From NCBI GenBank assembly GCA_020847375.1, contig JADLCB010000015.1, positions 86,752-150,751 on the forward strand: a stretch of 64,000 nt of DNA, written 5' to 3'. Source of the stretch: Phycisphaerales bacterium (GTDB lineage Bacteria; Planctomycetota; Phycisphaerae; Tepidisphaerales; Tepidisphaeraceae). The position numbers and the translations under genes were made by a program. This document shows, piece after piece, positions 55,323 to 64,000 of this stretch (positions are counted from its first letter, which is position 1; every line of letters starts with the position of its first letter). Under the pieces are notes generated by a model. That model did no database searches. It worked only from the letters and a program-made list of their open reading frames with translations, and was not told the origin of the DNA.

Positions 55323-55688
55323 ATGAATTTTGCCATCGCCGCCGCCCGCATGGCTGCTCACACTCACTGCCGCCAGGTCATGGTCCTGGATGTGCGCGGG
55401 CTTTCGCCTGTGGCTGATTTTTTCATCATCGCCACCGGCACCAGCCCCCGCCAGATGCGCAGCGTCTGCGACGACATCGACGAACTGGCGCATCAGCACA
55501 ATTACAAATTACTCCATCACGCCGGTCTGGACAGCGAATCCTGGGTGGTCGCGGATTATGTCGAGGTCATCGTACACGTTTTCAGCGCCGAGGCCCGCCA
55601 GTTTTATGACCTGGAAGGTTTGTGGGGCGACGCCAAGCTCGTCTCCTGGGAAGACCCGACAACCCCGACCGACGCCGCCAGCCGGTAA
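55323..55688 (+). CDS. rsfS: Ribosome silencing factor RsfS
   Basis: Binds L14 on the 50S subunit and blocks subunit joining during starvation. 121 residues from the ATG. Family motifs: VMVLDVRGLSPVADFFIIAT, GTSPRQMRSVCDDIDELAHQ and SWVVADYVEVIVHVFSAEAR. There is no ribosome binding site before this ATG. The frame stays open upstream to 55221, and a strong GGAGG at 55249-55253 lies six bases before an in-frame ATC at 55260. Starting there would add 21 residues (IAPRTRKSSSKNKSDPARPA...), so the real N-terminus may lie upstream. Confidence 0.9.
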   Translation: MNFAIAAARMAAHTHCRQVMVLDVRGLSPVADFFIIATGTSPRQMRSVCDDIDELAHQHNYKLLHHAGLDSESWVVADYVEVIVHVFSAEARQFYDLEGLWGDAKLVSWEDPTTPTDAASR

Positions 55689-55808
55689 GGCCTGAATACG
55701 AACGGCACACGCAGTTACGCGCAATTGCGCCAAGTCATCGCCGCATCACGCGCCGAACGTGCACAAACACCGGCCGGTCGCACCCGATTGACCAACTTGC
55801 CCATGCGC

Positions 55809-58800
55809 TCAGGCAACACCAGCCCCGTGACATTTCTTGTACTTCTTACCGCTGCCGCAGGGGCATGGATCATTCCGGCCCACCTTGGGCGTTTGACGAA
55901 CGATCGTCTTGACAACCGCAGGCGCCGATTCCTGATCCTGGGCGCTGGATGTATTCGTCTGCGCTTCTCCCGGCGTGGCCAGCCCTTCAACACCATAACC
56001 CGCCACTTCCTGATGTGTCGCCGATGTCACCTGATAAGCACTGCGCCGCGCCGGTTCCTGCTGTGCAACATTCAGCCGCACCTTGAAGATGATGTCCGTC
56101 ACCTTGTCACGGATACCCGAAAGCATCTGCTGGAAATATTTATACCCTTCCTGTTTGTAGGCAATGCGCGGATCACGTTCCGCAAAGGCCTGCAGACCGA
56201 TACCGCTCTTGAGCGCATCCATCGCATACAGGTGATCCTTCCACGCCTGGTCAAATATCTGAATCAGCACCGCCTGCTCCAGACTGGTCAGCTCCAGGCG
56301 CAGCACCTGCTGGCCGCGCGCCAGTAAAAGCCCGCGCAGGTTCGCACCCTCTGCTGCAGCATCCTTCGCTGGTTTATGCCGCCCGGTGCGCTGCTGATCC
56401 TGCTGATCATCACCATCCTGTCCGCCTTGCAGATCAGCCAGGGTGAACCGCGTGCCAAAACGCTGATTGAACAGCGTGACTGCCTGCGCCTGATCCGCCC
56501 CGGCCGCGCTCACGATGGTGTCAATATCCTGTTCCAGTTTACCCTGACGCAGATACTGCTGCTGATAACCAAGCAATTGATCTCGCAGACTTAGCGCATC
56601 GCGCCCCTGCAATTCCTCCAGCGTCAGGTCAACATTCCATTTAGCTTTGATCCAGCCGCGCAGTTGGTTGAGCACATACGGATCATCCGCCGCGGCAACT
56701 CCGCCAAAAACCATCGCTAGAACATGATCAATCGGGTAACTCAATTCACGTTCGTGATAGACCTGGCGCGCCTTTTCTTCGATCAGCGCAATAATCTGAT
56801 CGGCGGGTTTGTTGATCCCGCGGCCAGGATCGACCACCAGTTGCTCAGGCGCAATGTCAATGCCGAATTTGTCGTGCGCCCATCCAGCCAGCTCCCGCTG
56901 GGCATAAAGCGGCTCCAGATATCGCATCAACCCCCCACAGTCACGCTGATTGATCTTTTCGACCGCTGAATCGATCAACGGATCACGCAACTGCTGGGGC
57001 GTCATCGAGCGAATTTCGCTGGCTTTGATCTCCACGCCATATTTGCTTTGCGCCCAGCCCACCAAACCTTTGACATCCCAATCCGTCGAATCCTCATCGC
57101 TTTCGCCGGTAAACTCGCCCAACGTGGAGGTGATGTTCTGTTTGGCATCGTTGCGGGCATGACCCTTGATGTAATCCTCCAGATCCAGCGGCTCACGCAT
57201 GCCCTTGAGATCTTCGGTGTCGATGTTCACATCAAAATTGGTGCGCGCCCACTCCGCAATCGAAGCCGCCACATAATCCTGGGTAACGTATTTCTCCACC
57301 GCATCGGCAATCGATGCGCCGATCATGTCCCAGATGATCTGATCCACCTGGCGGCCTTCCAGAACCTGCTGGCGCAACCCGTAAAAATGCGTGCGCTGAT
57401 GATCCATCACCTCGTCATAATCCAACAGACTCTGGCGGCCCAGATAATGACGTTCCTCCACTTTCTTCTGGGCGCGCAAAATACCCTTGCTGATCCGGCG
57501 GTCTTCAATCGCCTGGCCTTCTTCCATACCCAACCAGCCCAGCACCTTGATCGTCCAGTCGTTCATGAACATCGCCATCAGCGGGTCCTTCAGACTGACA
57601 AAAAAGCGCGATGAACCCGGATCGCCCTGCCGGCCTGAACGACCGCGCAACTGGTTGTCGATGCGGCGTGAAGTATGCCGCTCCGTTCCGATCACATGCA
57701 GCCCGCCCACCACCGGCGCGCCGCTGGTCAGTTGCATCACACCATCCAGCGGATCATCCCTCCCGATCTCCGTCACCTTGCCGCTCTTGCGCTGCTTGAT
57801 TTTCGTCTTATCGCCGTCCTTGTCTGACTGGATTTCCCAGAACGCCTCCTGGGCTGGTTTAATATCCGTGCCGCGCCCGGCCATATTGGTGGCGATGGTC
57901 ACATTGCCCACCAGCTCGCCGTGCGCATTGACATGCTGCTGACCGGCCAGGGTGACGATCTGCGCCTCACGCTCGTGCTGCTTGGCGTTGAGCACTTCAT
58001 GATCAATTCCGTATTTGCGCTTGAGCATCTGCGAAAGCATTTCGCTTTTTTCCACGCTGGTTGTACCCACCAGCACCGGTCGGCCAGCCTCGCTGTACGT
58101 TTTGATCTCCTCGATAATCGCGTTCCATTTTTCGGCCTCGGTGCGATAAACAAGGTCTTCGCTGTCGCGGCGGATCACCGGACGGTTGGTCGGGATGTTG
58201 ACCACCTCCAGGTGGTAAATCTTCATGAATTCTTCACTCTCGGTCATGGCGGTACCGGTCATGCCCGCCAGGCCCTTGTACAACTTGAAGAAGTTCTGGA
58301 GCGTGATGGTGGCCAGTGTCTGCGTCTCCTGCTTGATCGGTACGCGCTCCTTGGCTTCCACCGCCTGGTGCAGGCCATCAGACCACTGCCGACCCACCAT
58401 CTTGCGGCCGGTATATTCATCAACGATCACCACTTCCATCTCGCCGCTGCGCTGACCGGGTTCCACCACGTAATCCTTGTCGCGCTCATACACCACGTGG
58501 GCGCGCAGCGACTGTTCCATCAAATGCGGCCATTCCATGTTGTCGCCGACATAAAAGCTGCCCACGCCGGCGGCTTCCTGCGCGGCGGTAATGCCTTCGT
58601 GTGTGAGTTGTACGCTTTTACGATCAAGCTCAACTTCGTAATACTGGGTCAATCCCTCCTTTTTCGCCTCGGCATCGGCCAGTTGCTGCTGCGCTTTATT
58701 CACGCGCTGGCGGGCGGTCTCCTTGTCTTCGCGGCTGCGGGCATTTTCCTCATCGCCCTGGGCGGCCTTGATGGCACGCATGGCTGCATCGACCTCTTTT

Positions 58801-59774
58801 TCCACCGCATCCCACGGACGATTCAGCTCCAATACCTTGCGCGCAACGGCATCGGCTGCCCGATATTTTGGCGCATCATCATGTGCCGCACCGCTGATAA
58901 TCAATGGTGTGCGCGCTTCGTCGATCAGGATCGAGTCCACCTCGTCCACGATGGCAAAATCCAGCGGCCCCTGCACCTGCAGCTCCAATCGTTCTTTCAT
59001 ATTGTCGCGCAGATAATCAAACCCGAACTCGCTGTTGATCCCGTAGGTGATGTCGCACTGATACGCCTCCTTGCGACCCTGCCCGCCCGGATCCATCTGC
59101 TGCTGAATATAGCCAACCGTAACCCCCAGATTTTCAAACGCCGGCGTCACCCACAGCGCATCGCGGCGCACCAGATAATCATTCACCGTCACCACATGGC
59201 AATGCTGGCCTTCCAGCACCTTCATGAAACACGCCAGCGGCGCAACAAACGTCTTGCCCTCACCGGTCGCCATTTCCGCAATCTTGCCCTCATACAACAC
59301 CAATCCACCGATGATCTGCACATCAAAACAGCGGGCACGGAACGGCGGGCGGCTGTCCGGGTAGAGTTTGCGCACCGCATCGTACAGCTCCTGCGGAATC
59401 GCCACCTGGCGATAACTTTCGCCATTCTGAATCATCCGCTGCTGCACCTGGTCATAAATGTTCAGCGTGGCATCATCGAACTGATCCGGGTCAAAGTTCT
59501 GGTCAGGATTAAAAATTTCCCGAATGCCGATATGGCGGTCCATCGACTCGCGGATAATGGCAAAGGCTTCCGGCTGAACCTGCTGTGGGGTTATTTTGCC
59601 CTGGCGGATCTGCTCGCGCAGCTCCTGGGTGCGCTGACGCAGCTCAGCATCGGTCCGGCTGGAAACCTCTTGTTCCAGTTGATTGACCTGCTGCACGATG
59701 CGCGAATAGCGCTTGATCAAACGTTCATTACGCGAACCAAAAACTTTGGTGAGTGCTTTACCGAAAACGGCCAT
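55809..59774 (-). CDS. secA: Protein translocase ATPase SecA, enlarged form
   Basis: Motor of the Sec export pathway. 1321 residues against about 850-900 in most bacteria. Walker A MATGEGKT at 168-175, DEVD box at about 277, the helicase half [18 protein letters not shown], and [20 protein letters not shown] are all intact. A charged coiled-coil insertion lies at about 320-375. The helical-wing region at 836-1120 is expanded and contains repeated modules (see findings). The scaffold resumes at [20 protein letters not shown] (about 1163), and the C-terminus has the zinc motif [14 protein letters not shown]. It converges on rsfS. Confidence 0.97.
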   Translation of the reverse strand: MAVFGKALTKVFGSRNERLIKRYSRIVQQVNQLEQEVSSRTDAELRQRTQELREQIRQGKITPQQVQPEAFAIIRESMDRHIGIREIFNPDQNFDPDQFDDATLNIYDQVQQRMIQNGESYRQVAIPQELYDAVRKLYPDSRPPFRARCFDVQIIGGLVLYEGKIAEMATGEGKTFVAPLACFMKVLEGQHCHVVTVNDYLVRRDALWVTPAFENLGVTVGYIQQQMDPGGQGRKEAYQCDITYGINSEFGFDYLRDNMKERLELQVQGPLDFAIVDEVDSILIDEARTPLIISGAAHDDAPKYRAADAVARKVLELNRPWDAVEKEVDAAMRAIKAAQGDEENARSREDKETARQRVNKAQQQLADAEAKKEGLTQYYEVELDRKSVQLTHEGITAAQEAAGVGSFYVGDNMEWPHLMEQSLRAHVVYERDKDYVVEPGQRSGEMEVVIVDEYTGRKMVGRQWSDGLHQAVEAKERVPIKQETQTLATITLQNFFKLYKGLAGMTGTAMTESEEFMKIYHLEVVNIPTNRPVIRRDSEDLVYRTEAEKWNAIIEEIKTYSEAGRPVLVGTTSVEKSEMLSQMLKRKYGIDHEVLNAKQHEREAQIVTLAGQQHVNAHGELVGNVTIATNMAGRGTDIKPAQEAFWEIQSDKDGDKTKIKQRKSGKVTEIGRDDPLDGVMQLTSGAPVVGGLHVIGTERHTSRRIDNQLRGRSGRQGDPGSSRFFVSLKDPLMAMFMNDWTIKVLGWLGMEEGQAIEDRRISKGILRAQKKVEERHYLGRQSLLDYDEVMDHQRTHFYGLRQQVLEGRQVDQIIWDMIGASIADAVEKYVTQDYVAASIAEWARTNFDVNIDTEDLKGMREPLDLEDYIKGHARNDAKQNITSTLGEFTGESDEDSTDWDVKGLVGWAQSKYGVEIKASEIRSMTPQQLRDPLIDSAVEKINQRDCGGLMRYLEPLYAQRELAGWAHDKFGIDIAPEQLVVDPGRGINKPADQIIALIEEKARQVYHERELSYPIDHVLAMVFGGVAAADDPYVLNQLRGWIKAKWNVDLTLEELQGRDALSLRDQLLGYQQQYLRQGKLEQDIDTIVSAAGADQAQAVTLFNQRFGTRFTLADLQGGQDGDDQQDQQRTGRHKPAKDAAAEGANLRGLLLARGQQVLRLELTSLEQAVLIQIFDQAWKDHLYAMDALKSGIGLQAFAERDPRIAYKQEGYKYFQQMLSGIRDKVTDIIFKVRLNVAQQEPARRSAYQVTSATHQEVAGYGVEGLATPGEAQTNTSSAQDQESAPAVVKTIVRQTPKVGRNDPCPCGSGKKYKKCHGAGVA

Positions 59775-59889
59775 GATAAATTCCGCTCAAAACAGACGAC
59801 AATGAAATTGACAGACGCATTGATACTGCCGGTGCGCCAGTTCTGCTTGATTGATCCAGTTTGGGGCAGGGCAGTTGTAAGAAAGGGCT

Positions 59890-60186
59890 TTAAACCAGTG
59901 GTGGCGGCAGGCGGAACCAGTACGACGGCATGGGCATACGATGAATATGCGCCTGGTTCACCGCCACCTCATCACGCTCAACTCCGGCGGAAAACTCGTG
60001 ACGCTGCTGGCGCAGCGCCGTGGCGGGAATAATCTGACGCAAGTTGCGGGTCAGGCGGCTGCTCAAGCGCCGGGCGGTCTGGGCGATCTGTGGGCGCAGC
60101 ACCGGTGCCGCCGTCGTGGCGATGCGATCCGCCGCCAGCGCTGCCGCCAGCAGGATCACTGCAATTATCTGGTGCCGTTTACACAT
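59890..60186 (-). CDS. Small putative secreted or membrane protein
   Basis: 98 residues. The N-terminus MCKRHQIIAVILLAAALAAD looks like a signal peptide or membrane helix with a basic n-region. The rest is rich in Arg and Ala (QTARRLSSRLTRNLRQIIPA). It occupies the gap between secA and the flagellin terminator on the same strand. No family is recognised and there is no clear ribosome binding site, so it may be a chance frame. Confidence 0.45.
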   Translation of the reverse strand: MCKRHQIIAVILLAAALAADRIATTAAPVLRPQIAQTARRLSSRLTRNLRQIIPATALRQQRHEFSAGVERDEVAVNQAHIHRMPMPSYWFRLPPPLV

Positions 60187-60288
60187 CGTGAACTTGAATC
60201 AAACCGCTCAGACTACACTCGATTTACGACTGGAGTCAAGGATTTGTTCGTGCAAATTGCTGTATTTTGCGAATTCCTGCCCGCGTCT

Positions 60289-60327
60289 AAACGAAGAAAG
60301 GGCGATCCCTGGTTAAGAATCGCCCTT
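60289..60327 (-). terminator. Rho-independent terminator after flagellin
   Basis: Perfect nine-pair stem AAGGGCGAT / ATCGCCCTT with a 12-base loop, followed on the minus strand by TCTTCGTTT. It lies about 25 bp after the flagellin stop codon. Confidence 0.82.
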
Positions 60328-60351
60328 CCCGGTTTATCCCGCTGTCAGCGG

Positions 60352-61752
60352 TTATTGCACTAAACTCAAAACACTCGTGGGCAACTGATTCGCCGTCGCC
60401 AGAACCGCAGTATTGGCCTGCACCAGAATCTGGGCGCGGGTCATTTCCGACGTTTCCTGGGCGAAATCGGTGTCACGAATCTTGCTCTCCGATGCCACCA
60501 CATTTTCCAGGGCAATCGAGAGACTGTTGACGTTGCTGTCCAGCACGTTCTTCTGGAACGCACCCAGACGGCCGCGCAGATCAGCCACCTGTTTGATCGC
60601 CTTGGTCAAAATCTTCTGGGCCGCAACCGTGTTACCCGACACCAGCGAAGAATCGCCGCCGCTGGCCAGTTCCGACAGGTAACCGGTCACTTCATCACCC
60701 AGCTGGGTTGTCGTCACACTGGTAACGCCAATGTGATACTGCCCCTGCCGGTTGACTTCCGAACCAAGCTGGAACTTGGCTCCGCCGCCGGTGATGGCAA
60801 AGGTCTGATCGGTATTGAGCGTCTGGGCAAAAGAGTTGGACAAGGTCAACTCGATATCCATGTTGCCCGTGCGCAAGGTGGCGACGGTCCCGCGCACATC
60901 AGCCTTGGAACCGTTGATATTCACCTCGGCATCAACGCCGGAATCCTGACCATTGAGGAAACTGCCCTTGAGCGTCTTGACGGAAACAAACTGATCCGAT
61001 CCAAACGCCGTGGAGTTGAAAACCAGATCCGAACCACTCACGTAGGCGCTGACACCGGTGGCATCGCGCAGCGCCGTGACCGCCAGGGCCACCGAGCTGG
61101 TCGTGGTTCCAGCCGCGAACGTCAACTGTTCGGTACCAGCATTGCCGGCGATTGAAACCGTCACGGCACTGGTTCCCACGGTCGCTCCATTGAACAGCAT
61201 CTGGCCCAGCTCAGCTGAGGCCGTCACGGTGACCGTGACGTTCATCGCTGCTTTGTCGGGCAGTTTGGCTGAGAAGATTTTGGCTGTGCTGATGGCGCTG
61301 GCTGCAACGCCACTGGTGGTGTAATCCAGCGAGCCATTGAGCAATTTCACGCCGTTGAACTGCGTGGTGTTGGAAATACGGTTGATGCTGTTGAGAATCG
61401 CGTCAACCTGAAGCTGGTTGGCCTGAATTTCCTGCGGGCTTAGCGCTCCTTCGTTGGCTGCTTCATTGGTCAAAGACTGCACTTCCAGGAGCAATGCGCT
61501 GACTTCCGACAGCGCTCCCTCAGCCGTGCTGATGACGTTGTTGGCGCGCTGCGAATTGTCAATCGCCTGACGAATGCCACCGATTTCACTGCGCAGCGTT
61601 TCGCTGGCAATCAGGGCCGCCGGTGCATCCTTGCCACTGTTGATCCGCAGTCCGCTGGACATGCGCTGCAGACTGGTGGCCAGTGAAGCCTGGTTGCGAT
61701 CCAGACGATTGCGGGCTTGTAACGACGAGATATTGGTATTGATTCGACTCAT
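60352..61752 (-). CDS. fliC: Flagellin
   Basis: 466 residues. The N-terminal D0/D1 region is canonical (MSRINTNISSLQARNRLDRN and QRMSSGLRINSGKDAPAALI), as is the C-terminal one (SKIRDTDFAQETSEMTRAQI, ending in LPTSVLSLVQ). The middle, about residues 150-380, is a variable beta-rich domain with many T, S and V residues. GGAGG lies five bases before the ATG. Flagellin is the filament subunit exported through the flagellar type III system. No other flagellar gene is in the window, so the filament gene stands alone with its own terminator. Confidence 0.97.
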   Translation of the reverse strand: MSRINTNISSLQARNRLDRNQASLATSLQRMSSGLRINSGKDAPAALIASETLRSEIGGIRQAIDNSQRANNVISTAEGALSEVSALLLEVQSLTNEAANEGALSPQEIQANQLQVDAILNSINRISNTTQFNGVKLLNGSLDYTTSGVAASAISTAKIFSAKLPDKAAMNVTVTVTASAELGQMLFNGATVGTSAVTVSIAGNAGTEQLTFAAGTTTSSVALAVTALRDATGVSAYVSGSDLVFNSTAFGSDQFVSVKTLKGSFLNGQDSGVDAEVNINGSKADVRGTVATLRTGNMDIELTLSNSFAQTLNTDQTFAITGGGAKFQLGSEVNRQGQYHIGVTSVTTTQLGDEVTGYLSELASGGDSSLVSGNTVAAQKILTKAIKQVADLRGRLGAFQKNVLDSNVNSLSIALENVVASESKIRDTDFAQETSEMTRAQILVQANTAVLATANQLPTSVLSLVQ

Positions 61753-62346
61753 AGTATCCTCCGTGATACGGAAAATTAATTGCCTCGGACATCCGTGCCC
61801 GGGTGCATAAAACCACTGTTACCGATAAACCTTGGGTTGCCGGCTCAGCTCCATATGTAATACATTAAAACTGGATACGATCACCGCTTCCTGACGGTCA
61901 TCGCCTGCTGGTCAACCGGATGAAACATATTTTACCAAACACAAGCCGGCGCTCCGCCGGCGCGAAGATGTGGATTGAAGGGGTGACGAACCTCCTTGTT
62001 CGAGTATCGCGGCCAACGAATCCGTTCGCTGGTCGGTCGTGTCCACCATGGCCTGCATGGGGCACGAACATGCTTGTCGAAGATCAATTCGGCCAAACAA
62101 TCGCGCAAACTTGAACATCCTGCCCGCGCAGCAACTGCGCCGCCAATGCTTCCAATAATAACGATGCTGGCCGGCGACCAACCCCGACGGGCAATTTTTG
62201 CGCTGCTGGAATCATTTTTTTCACATCCACTGCCGTCGAATCCATTGGATCAGCGCCAATGTCCGATAACCGCCCTGCCGGTGCTGCAAATCGACATCCC
62301 GTAATCGACATTTGGCGTCCATCGACGGTCTCGTTATCATTCCGCG
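61753..62346. other. Intergenic region between flagellin and guaA
   Basis: 594 bp between divergent genes. It contains the flagellin leader, and a GC-rich inverted repeat near 61945 (GCCGGC, spacer GCTCC, GCCGGC). Three frames of 75-102 codons on both strands have no recognisable protein character. No clear sigma-28 or sigma-54 promoter is found on the flagellin strand. Confidence 0.4.
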
Positions 62347-63891
62347 ATGCTCCACAATGAAGTCATCGCGATTCTCGACTTCGGTTCACAGTACGCCCAG
62401 CTCATTGCGCGCCGCGTGCGCGAAGCGGGCGTCTATTCTGAATTGGTCCGACCTGACATCACGCTGGATCAACTGCGCAAGTTGAATCCCAAGGGTCTGA
62501 TCTTCTCCGGCGGGCCAGCCAGTGTTTATGAACCGGGTGCTCCCAAGTGTGATCCGCGCATTTTTGAACTGGGCGTGCCCGTCCTGGGCATCTGCTACGG
62601 TATGCAGATCGGTGCCCAGCTTCTGGGCGGACAGGTCAAACCCGCCAGTGCCCGTGAATATGGCCGCACCAAGCTGACCGTGATCGAAAACGATGCGCTG
62701 GTCAAAACGCTGCCGCAGGAAACCACCGCCTGGATGAGCCACGGCGACCAGATTCATGAGCTGCCCGATGATTTTATCGCCATCGCCAAAACGCCCACCT
62801 GCCCCTACGCCGCTGCCCGTCACCGCACCCGCCCGTTTTACGGCGTTCAGTTTCACCCTGAAGTCACCCACACACCGCGCGGCGAAACCATTTTCCGTAA
62901 TTTTCTCTATGAGATCTGTCACTGCAGCGGCAAGTGGACGATGGGCAACTTCGTCGAGCAGGCGGTTGCCACCATTCGCCAGCAGGTCGGCAGCAACAAA
63001 GTGATCTGCGGTCTGTCTGGCGGGGTTGATTCATCCGTCGCCGCCGCACTGATCCACAAAGCCATCGGCGAACAACTGGTCTGCATCTTTGTTGATAACG
63101 GCTTGTTGCGTAAACATGAGCAACAGCTCGTCGAAAACACCTTCCGCGGGCATTTCAAGATCGATCTGCGCCTGCATGACGCCAGCCAGGCGTTTTTGCA
63201 ACATCTCCGCGGTGTGACCGATCCGCAGGAGAAACGCAAAATTATCGGCGCCCAGTTCATCGAAGCCTTCAAGCGTGAAGCCGCCAACATTCACGACGTG
63301 CGCTTTTTGGCACAGGGCACGCTTTATCCGGATGTCATCGAATCAGGTCATGGTTACGCCGGTACCGCTGCCAACATCAAACTACACCACAATGTCGGCG
63401 GTCTGCCCGAACAGCTCGGGTTTGAGCTGGTCGAACCCTTGCGCAATCTGTTCAAGGATGAAGTGCGCAAAGTCGGTGAAATGCTCGGCTTGCCCGAAGA
63501 AATTGTCTGGCGTCACCCCTTCCCCGGCCCGGGGCTGGCCGTGCGGATCATCGGTGAGATCACCGAAGAGCGGCTGAAGATTCTGCGCGATGCCGATGAG
63601 ATTGTCATCGAAGAACTATACGCCAATCATCTTTATCGCAAGACCGCGCAGGTTTTTGCGGTGCTGCTGCCCATCGGCACGGTCGGCGTCATGGGCGATG
63701 CCCGCAGCTACGACAGCGTAATCGCCATTCGCGCCGTTGAAAGTCAGGATTTCATGACCGCCGACTGGGCCAGAATCCCCTACGATGTCCTGGCGACCAT
63801 GAGCAACCGCATCATCAATGAAGTCCGCGGCGTCAATCGCGTCGTTTACGACATCAGCACCAAACCACCAGCGACGATCGAGTGGGAATGA
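62347..63891 (+). CDS. guaA: GMP synthase (glutamine-hydrolysing)
   Basis: Converts XMP to GMP. 514 residues, normal length. The glutaminase domain has the nucleophile in [17 protein letters not shown] and the His-Glu pair in [10 protein letters not shown]. The ATP-pyrophosphatase domain starts [20 protein letters not shown], and the C-terminal dimerisation domain ends KPPATIEWE. No strong ribosome binding site is visible before the ATG. It is followed by a terminator and appears to be a single-gene unit. Confidence 0.98.
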   Translation: MLHNEVIAILDFGSQYAQLIARRVREAGVYSELVRPDITLDQLRKLNPKGLIFSGGPASVYEPGAPKCDPRIFELGVPVLGICYGMQIGAQLLGGQVKPASAREYGRTKLTVIENDALVKTLPQETTAWMSHGDQIHELPDDFIAIAKTPTCPYAAARHRTRPFYGVQFHPEVTHTPRGETIFRNFLYEICHCSGKWTMGNFVEQAVATIRQQVGSNKVICGLSGGVDSSVAAALIHKAIGEQLVCIFVDNGLLRKHEQQLVENTFRGHFKIDLRLHDASQAFLQHLRGVTDPQEKRKIIGAQFIEAFKREAANIHDVRFLAQGTLYPDVIESGHGYAGTAANIKLHHNVGGLPEQLGFELVEPLRNLFKDEVRKVGEMLGLPEEIVWRHPFPGPGLAVRIIGEITEERLKILRDADEIVIEELYANHLYRKTAQVFAVLLPIGTVGVMGDARSYDSVIAIRAVESQDFMTADWARIPYDVLATMSNRIINEVRGVNRVVYDISTKPPATIEWE

Positions 63892-63937
63892 TTCCGCGTC
63901 TGGCACAGCCAGGCACCTGATGGCATGAAATGCCGCT

Positions 63938-63967
63938 AAGCCCGCGTAATTGCGGGCTTTTTTTTGT
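63938..63967 (+). terminator. Rho-independent terminator after guaA
   Basis: Stem AGCCCGC / GCGGGCT, loop GTAATT, followed by a run of at least eight T. Confidence 0.93.
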
Positions 63968-64000
63968 TTGTGTTTGGCACGATCTGGCAACGGGAGGAAG

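Noticed and set aside
57921..60032. Plus-strand open frame of about 700 codons antisense to secA
   Set aside because: Its translation has the composition of an antisense shadow (rich in H, R, L, Q) and matches no family, while secA on the other strand is unmistakable.
61800..61840. TAAA...CCGATAA pattern resembling a sigma-28 promoter near flagellin
   Set aside because: It is on the strand opposite to flagellin and the spacing is about 10 bases instead of 15.
61890..62311. Several short frames between flagellin and guaA
   Set aside because: No ribosome binding site, no family resemblance, and frames on both strands overlap each other.
1..64000. CRISPR array, prophage, toxin-antitoxin or defence island
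   Set aside because: No regularly spaced repeats and no nuclease, integrase or toxin families were seen; the window is mostly core genes.

Overview
This 64 kb window is a dense, mostly housekeeping stretch of a bacterial chromosome with moderate-to-high GC. Several traits point to Planctomycetota, probably a Phycisphaerae-like lineage. They are a MoxR/DUF58/BatA/VWA gene set with amidotransferase-like domains, a very long SecA (1321 residues), a signal peptidase I carrying a zinc ribbon and a large insertion, an excisionase-type HTH fused to a receiver domain, a DUF6785-like membrane protein, and secreted proteins of no known family. The phylum assignment is inferred from gene style, since no rRNA gene is present.

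Layout. 1-8 kb (minus strand): moxR, DUF58, batA-like and a second VWA membrane protein, followed by the N-terminal 341 codons of hslU, which runs off the left edge. 8-12.5 kb: mutM and a polytopic membrane protein on plus, a lipoprotein on minus, then a fragment of a dispersed repeat. 12.5-15 kb (minus): two tandem clpP genes followed by a coiled-coil lipoprotein. 15-18.6 kb (plus): rpmA, glmS and an RluB-type pseudouridine synthase that overlaps cdsA tail to tail. 18.5-22.8 kb (minus): cdsA, a purM-like gene and a dinG-type helicase. 23-29.7 kb: a mixed region with a PAP2 phosphatase, a 102-bp miniature element with target-site duplication, a 2-hydroxyacid dehydrogenase, a secreted protein, a GNAT protein, an alpha/beta hydrolase, a STAS protein and a double-ACT protein. 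29.7-34 kb (minus): a three-gene signalling cassette (HTH-receiver, HDOD-histidine kinase, receiver-GAF). 34-37 kb (minus): nadC and uvrB. 37-43.5 kb (plus): dnaE, nnrD and a secreted protein with a clear terminator. 43.7-49.7 kb: a sigma-54 activator, an S41 protease, a methyltransferase, and an ECF sigma factor with a membrane partner. 49.7-52 kb: lepB, tRNA-Gly and rpmE. 52-55.7 kb (plus): acs, a small P-loop protein and rsfS. 55.8-61.8 kb (minus): secA, a small putative secreted protein and flagellin. 62-64 kb: guaA and its terminator.

I found no CRISPR array, prophage, defence island or biosynthetic cluster. The most interesting observations are: a MITE-like element with terminal inverted repeats and a perfect 10-bp target duplication plus a second partial copy; SecA enlarged by tandem copies of its helical-wing module; rsfS whose only good ribosome binding site faces an ATC codon; the heavily elaborated signal peptidase; and the self-contained HTH-receiver/HDOD-kinase/receiver-GAF cassette. 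Many starts were moved from the longest ORF to an internal codon supported by a Shine-Dalgarno sequence; each case is stated in its entry.
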